From: Aestuariivirga litoralis
GTDB lineage: Bacteria; Pseudomonadota; Alphaproteobacteria; Rhizobiales; Aestuariivirgaceae
DNA length: 64,000 bases
Reading direction: 5' to 3'
Assembly (NCBI RefSeq): GCF_003234965.1
Contig: NZ_QKVK01000004.1
Location: 248,001 to 312,000 of the forward strand
The translations under genes and the position numbers were made by a program. Within the stretch, counting starts at the first letter, position 1; each line of letters opens with the position of its first letter. Shown here piece after piece: positions 28,484-39,507 of this stretch. The notes beneath the pieces were generated by a model. The model was given only the letters and a program-made list of their open reading frames with translations, was not told the DNA's origin and did not search any database.

Positions 28484-28941
28484 TTCTTGGGATACACCAG
28501 GAATGTGCCCGAGCCATGGGCATAGAGTTTGCCGTTGTCGTCGGTGAGCTTCGCATCGGCGGTGAGCATGGTGCGGCCGGCGTGGATCACCGTGCCGGTG
28601 CAGATGAGCCGCTTCACCGAAGCGTCGATCTTGCCGACATAATTCACCTTGAGCTCGATCGTGCCATAGCCGATGCCGGCAGGCAATTTGGTCTGCACTG
28701 CGCAGCCGGTGGCACTGTCGATCAGCGTTGCCGCATAGCCGCCGTGGAGGCGCATTTGCGGGTTGTAGTACTTGGGCGACGGGAAGGCCTCGAAGGTTGC
28801 CGAACCGTCATCCACCGCGATCAGCCGCATGTTCATGGTCTCGGCCATGGCCGAGCCATGCCAGTCCTTCAGCAGCTCGCGGAGATAGTCGAGCCCGCTC
28901 TGCGGATGATGCTTCTTGCCCTCGGCGTCCATTGATCCCAT
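28480..28941 (-). CDS. PaaI-family hotdog thioesterase
   Basis: A 153-residue hotdog-fold protein. [17 protein letters not shown] is the characteristic helix region of PaaI/YbgC-type thioesterases, with the catalytic-acid position in the Asp of LID. Closing strands SGTFLVYP match the fold. The substrate would be an acyl- or aryl-CoA. The ATG at 28941 overlaps the stop of the channel gene (TGATG), and the stop overlaps kdsA, so it is translationally coupled on both sides. Confidence 0.85.
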   Translation of the reverse strand: MGSMDAEGKKHHPQSGLDYLRELLKDWHGSAMAETMNMRLIAVDDGSATFEAFPSPKYYNPQMRLHGGYAATLIDSATGCAVQTKLPAGIGYGTIELKVNYVGKIDASVKRLICTGTVIHAGRTMLTADAKLTDDNGKLYAHGSGTFLVYPKK

Positions 28942-31301
28942 CACTTCGCGGCCTGCACGACCGGTACGGCCTGCGCGATGGTTATGCCCTTGTCGCGGAA
29001 CTGCGACAACAGCGTGAAACGAATGTCACTTGAGACCTGGGCGCCTGTCAGCACATCCGCAACGAAGGCCCTGACCACGAACTCGAGGCCATTCTTGCCG
29101 AAGCTGGTGAGTAGCACGACAGGTGCGGGATGCTTCAGAACCTTGGGATGCGCCTTGACGACGTCGAGCAGCAGCTTCTTCATCACCTCGGCGTCGGTGT
29201 CGTAGTCCACCACGACATCTATCGAGAAGCGGCCCATGTCGTCGTTGTGGGTCCAGTTCTTCACCGCTTCCGTGACGAGTGCCGAATTGGGCAGGATGAT
29301 CGAGCAGGAATCGAAGGTCTCGATCTCGGTCGAGCGCACGTTGATGCGCCTGACGATGCCTTCGCCCTCCGGCAGCGACACCCAGTCGCCCACCCGGATC
29401 GGCCGTTCGGCCAGCAGGATCACGCCGGAAACGAAGTTGTTGATGATCGACTGCAGGCCAAGGCCGATACCGAGGCCGAGCGCGCCGGCGATGATGGCGA
29501 GGCTCGAGAAATCCACACCCGCCGCGGTGAGCGCGAAGACGCCCGCCAGGAAGTAGCCGATGTAGCTCGATCCCGTGAGGATCGAATCCTGCACCCCGCG
29601 CTTGATGCGCGTGTCGGCCAGGATGCGATGGTCGAGCCAGCTGTTGAACAGCTTGGTGGCGATGATGCCTGCAACCAGGATCGCCAGCATCACGATCAGC
29701 GTTCCCGGCAGGATGGTGACGTCGCCGATGGTGATGCCGAGCGCCAGGGTATTGAGCAGCCCCCGCATGTCCACCCAGTTCAGCGTCCACAGCAGCAGCA
29801 GCAGCGGGATGCCGGCAATCACCAGCACGAGGTCGACGATGGTGCGGAAGATCAGCCCCAGCCGCTCGATGGCGCGTTCGCCAAGCCCGGTGATGCGACG
29901 CAGGAACATGCCGAAGTTCGACTGCGGGTCGAAGCTTGCCTGCACCATGGCGTCGAGCAGGTGATAGACGAGGAACACCAGCGTCACCACCATTGCGGTG
30001 CGCACGATCTGGTGAGCGATGTAGTCGCCGAGCGCCAGGTAACCCGTCGCCAGCGCCGCGAAGCCGATGAAGATCAGCACCCAGACCAGCGGCACCAGCT
30101 TGGCGGCCCAGCCGAAATAGAACCGCCGCTTGTCCTCATCCGGCAGGCCCGGCTGGTTGCGCAGCACCAGCAGAACCAGGCTCGACAGCACCAGAAGCGA
30201 CAGGGCGCCCAGCGCCGACTGGCCCTGGGTGTAGTTGATGTTCAGGTACATGCCGGCCGAAACCTGGCCGAGCTGCTTGTTGAAGGCAGCGACGAAGGCC
30301 GTCAGGCCGACGAGAAAGGTGAAGCGCGTGGCGGAGCGTTCGTCGAGATCGACGATGCGGATTTCCGGCCGCCCCGGCGCAGCCACGCGGCGGCCGAGCA
30401 CATAATAGAAGATCGTGGTGAAGACGGTGTCACGCAGCGCCTCCCACAGCATCAGCATGCGCGGTGTCGCATCGCCGAAATAGCCGCTGGTTTCCAGCGA
30501 GAAGCGGATGGGCAGGAACAGGATGGCGAGCGCGGCGAAGCTGACGATCAGCGCGCGGAGGATGATCCACAGGCGCGTCATGTTGTCGAGCGGCCGGCCG
30601 CCAACGGAATAGCCGGTGATCCAGCGCGCGAAGAACCGGTTGATGAGCCGGAAGACCAGCCCGCAGGCGATGATGATGACCGGGATCATCAGCAGGCCCA
30701 GCGGCTGCGCCGTGGCCGAAACGTCGGTCCACCAGTTGCGCAGCAGCAGGCCGAGGCCGGTGAACAGCACCCCGATGCCCGCCACCAGGTCGTACCACAG
30801 CTGCGGATTGAGCACGGAGCGGCTGCGGTCGAAGATGCGGCCGAAGAACTGTTCGCGCTGCAGGGTGGACACGGATTTCGAGGCCTGCTCGGATTCCACC
30901 GTCACCACGTCGAGCTGCGCCTTCAGGCTCTGCAGCTTGTCGCGCGTCGCCGTCAGGTCGGAGCGCGATTGCGCAACGGCGTCGTCTTCCTTCTGGCCCG
31001 TGGCCGGCGCGGGCCCGAGCGAATTGAGCTGCTGGGTGACCTCGCCCAGGGGAACGAGCAGCCGGATCGAGCGGTCGGCGGCACTGGTGCGGATCTTCTC
31101 CAGCGTGACCTTGAGGTTGGCCAGGTCCTGGTCGCTCAGGTTGGGGCGGCGCAGCAAGGTGGTTGACGCGTCGAGGTCGACACGCAGCTGCTGCAGGGCG
31201 CGGTCGCTCTCGCCGATGATGGCCCGGTCGAAGGCGAGACCAGCAGAGATTGCAAAACAAATTGCAATCAGTGCGGACAGCAGGACCCGACCGAGGCGCA
31301 T
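28941..31301 (-). CDS. Large mechanosensitive channel of the MscS/MscK type with DUF3772 domain
   Basis: A 786-residue inner-membrane protein. It has a signal-like first helix, a periplasmic coiled-coil region (about 30-150, DUF3772-like), about ten membrane segments, and the MscS core. The pore helix is GALGLGIGLGLQSIINNFVSG, followed by the beta domain GDWVSLPEGEGIVRRINVRSTEIETFD and a cytoplasmic cage domain. The protein should open on osmotic downshock. It starts 4 bases after the pyrG stop and is coupled to the thioesterase gene. Confidence 0.92.
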   Translation of the reverse strand: MRLGRVLLSALIAICFAISAGLAFDRAIIGESDRALQQLRVDLDASTTLLRRPNLSDQDLANLKVTLEKIRTSAADRSIRLLVPLGEVTQQLNSLGPAPATGQKEDDAVAQSRSDLTATRDKLQSLKAQLDVVTVESEQASKSVSTLQREQFFGRIFDRSRSVLNPQLWYDLVAGIGVLFTGLGLLLRNWWTDVSATAQPLGLLMIPVIIIACGLVFRLINRFFARWITGYSVGGRPLDNMTRLWIILRALIVSFAALAILFLPIRFSLETSGYFGDATPRMLMLWEALRDTVFTTIFYYVLGRRVAAPGRPEIRIVDLDERSATRFTFLVGLTAFVAAFNKQLGQVSAGMYLNINYTQGQSALGALSLLVLSSLVLLVLRNQPGLPDEDKRRFYFGWAAKLVPLVWVLIFIGFAALATGYLALGDYIAHQIVRTAMVVTLVFLVYHLLDAMVQASFDPQSNFGMFLRRITGLGERAIERLGLIFRTIVDLVLVIAGIPLLLLLWTLNWVDMRGLLNTLALGITIGDVTILPGTLIVMLAILVAGIIATKLFNSWLDHRILADTRIKRGVQDSILTGSSYIGYFLAGVFALTAAGVDFSSLAIIAGALGLGIGLGLQSIINNFVSGVILLAERPIRVGDWVSLPEGEGIVRRINVRSTEIETFDSCSIILPNSALVTEAVKNWTHNDDMGRFSIDVVVDYDTDAEVMKKLLLDVVKAHPKVLKHPAPVVLLTSFGKNGLEFVVRAFVADVLTGAQVSSDIRFTLLSQFRDKGITIAQAVPVVQAAK

Positions 31302-31305
31302 GGCG

Positions 31306-32940
<1,635 letters not shown>

Positions 32941-32970
32941 TCACCCTATCTGCATCAAATCACGTTTGAA

Positions 32971-32995
32971 AGCCCGGAAACGGTGTTTCCGGGCT
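32971..32995 (-). terminator. Perfect hairpin between secG and pyrG
   Basis: AGCCCGGAAA and TTTCCGGGCT form a 10-base-pair perfect stem with a 5-base loop. Reading leftward the stem is followed by TTC, so the T run is short. It may terminate secG, or be a leader hairpin in the pyrG mRNA (37-61 bases upstream of its start). Confidence 0.65.
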
Positions 32996-33023
32996 GTGTG
33001 GATAACTCAAGAGATACGCGCCC

Positions 33024-33407
33024 TTACGGGCTGACCGGGACCTGCGGCTGGGCCGGTGCCGCGGGGGCGAGCTTGGGCAGCACCGCGCTGTCGCCCGACC
33101 CCTGCGCCGGGGCAGCCGGCTGGGTGCCGGTGGTGGCGGGCGGCGTCACGCTGTCGATGACCGAACCGGAGCCGCGGTGGGTTGCGATCACCGTCAGCGC
33201 AATGGAGGTGCAGAAGAAGGCAACTGCCAGCCATGCGGTGGTGCGCGTCAGCGCATTGCCTACGCCACGCGCCGTGAAGAGGTTGCCGGCGGAACCGCCG
33301 CCACCGCCGCCGATCCCCAGCGCGCCGCCTTCCGAGCGCTGCAGCAGCACCACGCCGATAAGGGCGAGCGCGACGACGAGGTGAATGACGAGGATGACGG
33401 TTTCCAT
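33024..33407 (-). CDS. secG: Preprotein translocase subunit SecG
   Basis: A 127-residue two-helix membrane protein of the SecYEG channel. The first helix (ETVILVIHLVVALALIGVVLLQ) is followed by RSEGGALGIGGGGGG, the Gly-rich SecG signature, then FTARGVGNALTRTTAWLA and the second helix. The C-terminal tail is Pro/Ala-rich, as in other alphaproteobacteria. The ATG at 33407 begins directly at the family start. Confidence 0.95.
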   Translation of the reverse strand: METVILVIHLVVALALIGVVLLQRSEGGALGIGGGGGGSAGNLFTARGVGNALTRTTAWLAVAFFCTSIALTVIATHRGSGSVIDSVTPPATTGTQPAAPAQGSGDSAVLPKLAPAAPAQPQVPVSP

Positions 33408-33544
33408 GGGATTGCGGGACTTTCCGATCAAATTTCGCGGTGGGCTTTACCCGCTTCATATGGGGAAAGCAACTGCAGCGGCCAAGGCTTGAATTCGGGC
33501 CCGGAAACCGCGAACCTGCCGTACCGGAACCGGAGGGGAGAGCC

Positions 33545-33841
33545 ATGGCCGCTTTCATCATTGCCGAAATCAGGGTGACCGACCGTGCGGAGTTCGAGAA
33601 ATACCGGCAGGCGGTTCCCGCGGTGATTGCCGCCTTCGGCGGCCGCTATGTCGTCCGCGGCCCCGATCGCCACTGGCTGGAGGGGGCCGAGCCACCCTCC
33701 TCCCGGCTCGTCATTCTCGAATTTCCGGACATGGCCCGGCTCCAGGCCTTCTGGTCATCGCCCGACTATGCGCCCCTGAAGGCGCTGCGGGAGCGCTCCT
33801 CCACCTGCCGGATCGAGGCGGTCGAAGGCTACGCACCCTAG
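33545..33841 (+). CDS. DUF1330 protein (dimeric alpha-beta barrel)
   Basis: A 98-residue protein with the DUF1330 pattern: MAAFIIAEIRVTD at the start, YRQAVPAVIAAFGGRYVVRG in the middle, and RLVILEFPDMARLQAFWSS. These are small ferredoxin-like dimers of unknown role. A GGAGGGGAGAG ribosome site precedes the ATG. It is the only plus-strand gene between secG and tpiA and probably has its own promoter. Confidence 0.88.
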   Translation: MAAFIIAEIRVTDRAEFEKYRQAVPAVIAAFGGRYVVRGPDRHWLEGAEPPSSRLVILEFPDMARLQAFWSSPDYAPLKALRERSSTCRIEAVEGYAP

Positions 33842-33863
33842 ACGGATCGGTCATCGGGTTCCC

Positions 33864-34655
33864 TCAGTAGCCGGGCAGCACGAGGAGCTTGGGGCTGTCG
33901 GGCAGCGTCGCCACCGAGAGGATGCGCTCCGGCGAGGTGGAGGTTTCCAGCGCATAGGTTCCGCTCACCGTGCCGATGAAGCGGTTCAGCGTGGCGGGCC
34001 CGAAATAATGCATGGGGATGACGACCCGCGCCTTCAGCGTCTTCAGCACCTCCAGCATCTCTGCCTGGCCCATGGTATAGCCGCCGTCGACCGGCACCAT
34101 GACGACGTCGAGACGGCCGATCAGCCCGACATAATCCGGCCCCAGCAGGTGGTGCAGGTGCCCGAGATGGCCGATGCACAGGCCGGCGACCTCGAACACG
34201 AAGATGGAATTGCCGTCCTTCACCCGCCCGGCCATGCCGCCGCGGATGTCGGTGGTCACGTTGCGCACCCGGATGTCGCCGATCTCGACGTCATGCACGG
34301 CGGGTCCACCCTCCGGGTTCCAGCCGCGCAGCACGTGCTTGATCGCGGGGTCGGGCATGTCGGTGAAATGCGAGGAATGGGCCCGGTTCATGGTCACCGC
34401 ATCGGGCAGGATGCCGCCCGAATAGCCGGCATAGTCGGTCACGATGCGCGTGCCGCCCGGACTTTCGATGATGAAGCTGGAATGACCCAGGAAAGTGAGC
34501 CGCACCTCCTCCGACCCGAGTTTCGCGAGTTCGATGGCGGCCGGGACCACGCGGGGCTCGCCGCTGGCGATGGCCAGGCAATCGCTCTGCACCGCGGCGG
34601 CGGGCGTGGCCATGGCAGCGAGGCCGAAGCAGAAAGACACAAGCAGATTGCGCAT
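33864..34655 (-). CDS. Exported MBL-fold metal-dependent hydrolase
   Basis: A 263-residue protein with a signal peptide (cleavage near AAAVQ) and a metallo-beta-lactamase fold. LTFLGHSSFIIESPGG is the UPF0173/lactonase-like opening. The first metal motif is altered (NRAHSSHFTD rather than HxHxDH); later metal ligands could come from GHLGHLHH and MHYFGP. The substrate is unknown. It is 48 bases downstream of the thiazoline-hydrolase-like gene and may share the tpiA transcript. Confidence 0.82.
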   Translation of the reverse strand: MRNLLVSFCFGLAAMATPAAAVQSDCLAIASGEPRVVPAAIELAKLGSEEVRLTFLGHSSFIIESPGGTRIVTDYAGYSGGILPDAVTMNRAHSSHFTDMPDPAIKHVLRGWNPEGGPAVHDVEIGDIRVRNVTTDIRGGMAGRVKDGNSIFVFEVAGLCIGHLGHLHHLLGPDYVGLIGRLDVVMVPVDGGYTMGQAEMLEVLKTLKARVVIPMHYFGPATLNRFIGTVSGTYALETSTSPERILSVATLPDSPKLLVLPGY

Positions 34656-34703
34656 GATGCTCCCTCCCGAAGCCCTCGAGGCTCAGGGGCGAGCATGGCG
34701 AAA

Positions 34704-35180
34704 CTACGGCGTGCCGGGCGCCTTGTAGCGGTAGCGGAAGGTGCAGCAGGGCGCACCTTCCATGATGGTCTGCTTGCGCTCCAGCGTGATGTTGGGGTCG
34801 TAGCCCTCACAGAAGGTGCCGTCGCGGTTGCAGGACAGGAGGTGCCCGATCTTGCCCAGCCCCATCTCCTTATAGGCCTCGGCATAGCGGCAGCGGGTGA
34901 TGTCGAAGTCGAAACTCGTGTCGTCCGCCTTCAGCACCTGCATTTCCAGCGCCCCGTCGGCCGTCCAGTGTTCGTAGAGCTTTATGAAGTCGGCCATGGA
35001 GGTCTGGCCCCCGGCCTTCCCGGCGAAATATCTGCCCTCCGCCACCGCCGCCTTGCGGATCGCGGCATCGAGGATGGCACTGGCCTTTTCCTCGCCCAGC
35101 TGCTCCACCATCTCGGCATAGATCGGCCCGATGACCTGCGCCTGAAGCTTGCGCTTGGTTAAAGTGGGAATTTCAGACAT
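34704..35180 (-). CDS. L-2-amino-thiazoline-4-carboxylic acid hydrolase-like protein
   Basis: A 158-residue protein with the family core FDFDITRCRYAEAYKEMG, then LLSCNRDGTFCEGYDPNI and a Cys-Cys segment (GAPCCTFRYRY). The named family hydrolyses L-ATC to N-carbamoyl-L-cysteine in some pseudomonads, but most members are uncharacterised, so the substrate here is not assured. The ATG overlaps the tpiA stop (TGATG), giving translational coupling to a glycolytic enzyme. Confidence 0.82.
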   Translation of the reverse strand: MSEIPTLTKRKLQAQVIGPIYAEMVEQLGEEKASAILDAAIRKAAVAEGRYFAGKAGGQTSMADFIKLYEHWTADGALEMQVLKADDTSFDFDITRCRYAEAYKEMGLGKIGHLLSCNRDGTFCEGYDPNITLERKQTIMEGAPCCTFRYRYKAPGTP

Positions 35181-35938
35181 CAGGCGTAAACCTTGATAAT
35201 CCCCAGGAAATCGGCAGCCTTGAGACTGGCGCCGCCGACCAGCGCACCATTCACATTGGGCTGGCTCATCAGCTCCTCGGCGTTGGACGGCTTGACCGAG
35301 CCACCATAGAGGATGCGCACCCCTGCCCCGTCCTGGCCCATCAGGCCGGAGAGTTCCTTGCGGATCAGGGCGTGGACCTCGGCCACTTCCGCCGTGGTGG
35401 GGGTGAGGCCGGTACCGATGGCCCAGACCGGCTCATAGGCGATCACCGTGTCGGACGCGGTCGAACCCTCGGGCAGCGAGCCCTTGAGCTGGCGGGTGAC
35501 AACCTCGAGGGTCTTGCCGGATTTCCGCTCCTCCAGCGTCTCGCCGATGCAGATGATGGCCTTCAGGCCGGCCTTCTGCACCGCCCTGGCCTTCTTGTTG
35601 ACGATCTCGTCGGTCTCGCCATGGTTGGTGCGGCGCTCGGAGTGGCCGACGATCACGGCGGTGCAGCCCGCCTCCTTCAGCATCTCGGCGGAAATGTCGC
35701 CGGTGTGGGCGCCCGACGCGGCCCAGTGGCAGTCCTGCCCGCCCACCTTGATCTTGGAGCCCTTGAGGACGGACTTCACCCGGCGCACCAGAATCGCCGG
35801 CGGGCAGACCATCACGTCGGCCTTCAGCTTCACGTCCTTGAGCATGGCGGCGAGGAGGCGCGGCTCCTTCAGCATGGCCACGCTGCCGTTCATCTTCCAG
35901 TTTCCGGCGACCAGCGGCCGCGGCCCTTCACTTGCCAT
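35180..35938 (-). CDS. tpiA: Triosephosphate isomerase
   Basis: A 252-residue enzyme of the TIM-barrel type that interconverts dihydroxyacetone phosphate and glyceraldehyde 3-phosphate. Lys is in GNWKMNG, the catalytic His in VGHSERR and the catalytic Glu in [11 protein letters not shown]; the phosphate loop ends with [10 protein letters not shown]. It is divergent from ppiD across a 129-base gap and is coupled to the ATC-hydrolase-like gene downstream. Confidence 0.98.
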   Translation of the reverse strand: MASEGPRPLVAGNWKMNGSVAMLKEPRLLAAMLKDVKLKADVMVCPPAILVRRVKSVLKGSKIKVGGQDCHWAASGAHTGDISAEMLKEAGCTAVIVGHSERRTNHGETDEIVNKKARAVQKAGLKAIICIGETLEERKSGKTLEVVTRQLKGSLPEGSTASDTVIAYEPVWAIGTGLTPTTAEVAEVHALIRKELSGLMGQDGAGVRILYGGSVKPSNAEELMSQPNVNGALVGGASLKAADFLGIIKVYA

Positions 35939-35993
35939 GATTGGATGCTCTCACTCCCTTGCGAAACAGCCTCTTAGCAGACGCATCCCGCAC

Positions 35994-36022
35994 TTGCGAG
36001 GGGGTGTTCGCCTACCTATAGT
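35994..36022 (+). promoter_or_regulatory. Sigma-70-type promoter upstream of ppiD
   Basis: TTGCGA (35994-35999) and TATAGT (36017-36022) are separated by exactly 17 bases. The start codon of ppiD is 45 bases downstream. This is the best promoter match seen for the ppiD-trp-moa-moe run. Confidence 0.6.
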
Positions 36023-36067
36023 GCGCCGCGCCCGACCGGGCCTGCAATTTCAGAGGGACGTTCCGAC

Positions 36068-37954
36068 ATGATGGATTCCATGCGCAAAGCCGCCAAGAGT
36101 TGGGTGGCGAAGCTCCTCATCGGCATGCTTGCCGTGAGCTTCGGCGTATGGGGCATCGCCGACGTGTTCAAGTTCGGCACCTCGACCGACCTCGTCACCG
36201 TGGGCAGCCAGGACATCACCGCGGATGCCTACAGCCGCGCCTTCCAGAACCGGCTGCAGGAAATCGGCCGCCAGACGGGCCAGGGCGTCACGCCGGAGCA
36301 GGCCCGCACCTTCGGCATCGACAAGGCGGTGCTGGGCTGGATGATCCAGCGCGCCGCCCTCGACGACGAGGCCAGCAAGCTGAAGCTCGGCGTGTCCGAC
36401 GCATACCTGGCCAAGTCCGTGATGGCCAATAACGCCTTCCATGATGCCTCCGGCAAGTTCAGCGCCGACCGCTTCAAGCAGGCCCTGGCCCAGAACGGCT
36501 ACAGCGAATCGACCTTCTTCGCGGCGGAGCGCCAGCGCACCCTGCAAGAGGCCCTGACAGAGACGGCGGCCGGCGGCCTGTCGGTCAGCACCGGCCTGCT
36601 GGAAGCCCAGTACCGCTATGACAACGAGCAGCGCGACGCGCGCTACTTCATCGTCACCACGGCGGACAGCGAGGTGGCCGCCCCCACCGACGACGAGATC
36701 AAGAAGGAATACGAGGCCCACCCGGAGGCCTATACCGCGCCGGAGTACCGCTCGGTTGCCATCATGAAGGCGGAACCGGCCGACATCGCCGCCAAGATCA
36801 CCCTCACCGACCAGGACCTGGCCGAGGGCTATGCCAAGTACAAGAGTGATTACTTCACGCCCGAAAAGCGCACCGTGCTGCAGATTTCCTTCCCGACCGT
36901 GGCCGATGCCGAGGCCGCCAAGGCCAAGCTCGCAGGCGGTGCGGACTTCCTGGCCATCGCCAGGGAGCGCGGCTTCACCGAGGCGGACGCCACTTTCGCC
37001 GACAAGACCAAGGAAGACTTCATCGACCCCGCCATCGCCGAGGCGGCCTTCTCGCTGCCCGAAGGTGCCGTGAGCGAACCCGTCAAGGGAACCCTGTCGA
37101 CCGCTCTCCTCAAGGTCGTCAAGGTGACGCCGGAGCACCAGTCGACGCTGGACGAGGTGAAGCAGCAGCTCTCCGACCGGCTGAAGCTCGAGCAGGCGAT
37201 GGAGCAGATCCAGTCCACCTATGATGCAGTTGAAGACGCCCGCGCCGCCCAGACCAGCTTCGAGGACATTGCCGCCAAGGCCGGCATTCCCTTCGTGCTG
37301 ATCGCCGCCACCGACGCCCAGGGCAAGGACAAGGCCGGCAAGGACCTCGACATCCCCCACAAGCAGGACGTTCTCGAAGCCACCTTCTCCAGCGACGTGG
37401 GCGTGGAGAACGACGCCGTGTCGCTGGACAACGGCTATGTCTGGTACGAGGTGCGCGAGGTCGTGCCCGCGGCACTGAGGCCCTTCGACCAGGTGAAGGA
37501 ACAGGCCCGCGCCGCCGTCATCGCCGAAAAGGTGAAGGCCCTGTCGGAGGACAAGGCGAAGAAGCTCGTCGAGCGTGCCCGCGCCGGCACCAGCCTCGAT
37601 GACCTCGCCAAGGAAGCCAATGCCCAGGTGCAGACCGCGCAGGGCCTGAAGCGCACCGAACAGGGCGCCAGCTTCGGCCCCGCCGCGGTGCAGGCGCTCT
37701 TCGCCGTGCCGGACACCGGCTTCGCCTATGCGGTGGAGGCCGACGGCAAGGGCGCCCGCGTCATGCAGTCGGTGCCGGTGCTGCTGCCGCCCTTCGACGC
37801 CGCCTCGCCCGATGCCAAGAGCATCGCGCAGAAGCTCAAGCCCGAGGTGGCGGATGCCATGCTCACCGCCTATCTCACGGCACTCCAGAACGAAGTGGGC
37901 GTGCGCATCAACGAGGGCCTCTGGCAACAGGTTTCGGGACAACAGACGAACTGA
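36068..37954 (+). CDS. ppiD: Membrane-anchored peptidyl-prolyl isomerase (PpiD-type foldase)
   Basis: A 628-residue protein with an N-terminal membrane anchor (WVAKLLIGMLAVSFGVWGIADVF), a SurA-like helical domain (about 40-230), and a parvulin-type domain (about 240-370, with LAIARERGFTEADATFADK). The architecture matches PpiD, a periplasmic chaperone near the Sec translocon. GAGGGA precedes the ATG. Location before trpE is typical of Hyphomicrobiales. Confidence 0.93.
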   Translation: MMDSMRKAAKSWVAKLLIGMLAVSFGVWGIADVFKFGTSTDLVTVGSQDITADAYSRAFQNRLQEIGRQTGQGVTPEQARTFGIDKAVLGWMIQRAALDDEASKLKLGVSDAYLAKSVMANNAFHDASGKFSADRFKQALAQNGYSESTFFAAERQRTLQEALTETAAGGLSVSTGLLEAQYRYDNEQRDARYFIVTTADSEVAAPTDDEIKKEYEAHPEAYTAPEYRSVAIMKAEPADIAAKITLTDQDLAEGYAKYKSDYFTPEKRTVLQISFPTVADAEAAKAKLAGGADFLAIARERGFTEADATFADKTKEDFIDPAIAEAAFSLPEGAVSEPVKGTLSTALLKVVKVTPEHQSTLDEVKQQLSDRLKLEQAMEQIQSTYDAVEDARAAQTSFEDIAAKAGIPFVLIAATDAQGKDKAGKDLDIPHKQDVLEATFSSDVGVENDAVSLDNGYVWYEVREVVPAALRPFDQVKEQARAAVIAEKVKALSEDKAKKLVERARAGTSLDDLAKEANAQVQTAQGLKRTEQGASFGPAAVQALFAVPDTGFAYAVEADGKGARVMQSVPVLLPPFDAASPDAKSIAQKLKPEVADAMLTAYLTALQNEVGVRINEGLWQQVSGQQTN

Positions 37955-37989
37955 GACCCGCCCCGTGACCTTTCTGCCGGAACAGCCCC

Positions 37990-39507
37990 ATGATCATCTC
38001 CCCCGACTACGAAAGCTTCGCCAGCGCCTATGAGCGCGGCGAAGCGCAGATCGTTTCGACGAGGCTCGTCGCCGACCTCGAGACGCCCGTTTCGGCCAAG
38101 CTGAAGCTCGCCCGCAACGCGCGTTATTCCTTCCTGCTCGAATCGGTCGAGGGTGGTGCCGTGCGCGGCCGTTACTCGATCATCGGCCTCAACCCCGACC
38201 TGATCTGGAAGGTCGAGAACGGCAAGGCGCAGATCAACCGCAAGGCCTCGCTCGATCCCGACGGCTTCTTCGAGGACACCGGGCTTCACCCGCTCCAGTC
38301 GCTGCGCGCCCTCCTCGCCGAGAGCCGGATCAAGCTCGCCGAGGATGCGCCGCCCATGGCCGCCGGTGTCTTCGGCTACATGGGCTATGACATGGTGCGC
38401 TTCATGGAGGAACTGCCAGAGCCCAACCCGGATACGCTGGGCCTGCCCGATTCCATGATGATCCGTCCCACCGTGATGGCGATCTTCGACAGCGTGAGGG
38501 ACGAGGTCACGGTCACCTCCCCCGTCTACCCAACACCCGGCGTCTCGGCCAAGGCAGCCTATGCGCGCGCCGGCGAACGCATTGGCGAAGTGGTGGACGC
38601 GCTTGACCGTCCGCTCGACCTGTCGCTGAAGGAGACGGACCTCTCGCCCATCGGCAGCCCGCGCTCCAACACCACGCCAGATGAATACAAGGCGATGGTG
38701 CTGAAGGCGAAGGAGTACATCGCGGCAGGCGACATCTTCCAGGTGGTGCTGTCCCAGCGCTTCGAGACCGAGTTCACGCTGCCGCCCTTCGCGCTCTACC
38801 GTTCGCTCCGGCGGGTGAACCCGTCGCCCTTCCTCTATTACCTCGACTTCGACCGCTTCTCGGTCATCGGCTCCAGCCCGGAGATCCTGGTGCGCGTGCG
38901 CGACGGCAAGGTGACGATCCGCCCCATCGCCGGCACCCGCCGCCGAGGTGCCACGCCTGCCGAGGATCGCGCGCTGGCCGCCGAGCTCCTGGCGGACCCC
39001 AAGGAACGGGCCGAGCACCTCATGCTGCTCGACCTCGGGAGGAACGACGTGGGCCGTGTCGCCGACATCGGCTCGATCAAGGTCACCGACCAGTTCATCC
39101 TCGAATACTATTCCCAGGTGATGCACATCGTCTCGAACGTCGAGGGCAGGCTCTCGAACAAGTTCGACGCCATCGATGCGCTGGTGGCGGGCTTCCCCGC
39201 CGGCACGGTCTCCGGCGCGCCCAAGGTGCGCGCCATGGAGATCATCGACGAGTTCGAGAAGAACAAGCGCGGCGTCTATGCGGGCTGTGTGGGTTACTTC
39301 TCGGCCGATGGCGAGATGGACACCTGCATCGTTCTGCGCACGGCCATCGTCAAGGACGGCAAGATGTATGTGCAGGCCGGTGCCGGCGTCGTCGCCGACA
39401 GCGTGCCGGAGTCCGAGCACCAGGAATGCGTGAACAAGGCCAAGGCGCTGTTCCGCGCCGCGGAGGAAGCCGTGCGCTTCGCCGGCCGGGCCGGGAGGGC
39501 GCAATGA
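37990..39507 (+). CDS. trpE: Anthranilate synthase component I
   Basis: A 505-residue chorismate-using enzyme of full length. The LLES feedback-binding motif is in YSFLLESVEG, and the catalytic domain holds GDIFQVVLSQRF, PIAGTRRRG and GTVSGAPKVRAME. It makes anthranilate with TrpG ammonia. It overlaps trpG (ATGA). In rhizobia TrpE and TrpG are often fused; here they are separate. No leader peptide is seen in the 35 bases between ppiD and trpE. Confidence 0.98.
   Translation: MIISPDYESFASAYERGEAQIVSTRLVADLETPVSAKLKLARNARYSFLLESVEGGAVRGRYSIIGLNPDLIWKVENGKAQINRKASLDPDGFFEDTGLHPLQSLRALLAESRIKLAEDAPPMAAGVFGYMGYDMVRFMEELPEPNPDTLGLPDSMMIRPTVMAIFDSVRDEVTVTSPVYPTPGVSAKAAYARAGERIGEVVDALDRPLDLSLKETDLSPIGSPRSNTTPDEYKAMVLKAKEYIAAGDIFQVVLSQRFETEFTLPPFALYRSLRRVNPSPFLYYLDFDRFSVIGSSPEILVRVRDGKVTIRPIAGTRRRGATPAEDRALAAELLADPKERAEHLMLLDLGRNDVGRVADIGSIKVTDQFILEYYSQVMHIVSNVEGRLSNKFDAIDALVAGFPAGTVSGAPKVRAMEIIDEFEKNKRGVYAGCVGYFSADGEMDTCIVLRTAIVKDGKMYVQAGAGVVADSVPESEHQECVNKAKALFRAAEEAVRFAGRAGRAQ

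Noticed and set aside
29130-31166. 678-residue open frame on the plus strand
   Set aside because: It is antisense to the MscS-type channel and consists of low-complexity His/Gln/Arg/Asp-rich sequence with no recognisable fold.
36050-37942. 630-residue open frame on the minus strand
   Set aside because: It mirrors ppiD, whose domains are clear; the antisense product is Gly/Leu/His-rich and featureless.
37955-37989. trp leader peptide and attenuator
   Set aside because: Only 35 bases lie between ppiD and trpE, with no short frame containing tandem Trp codons.
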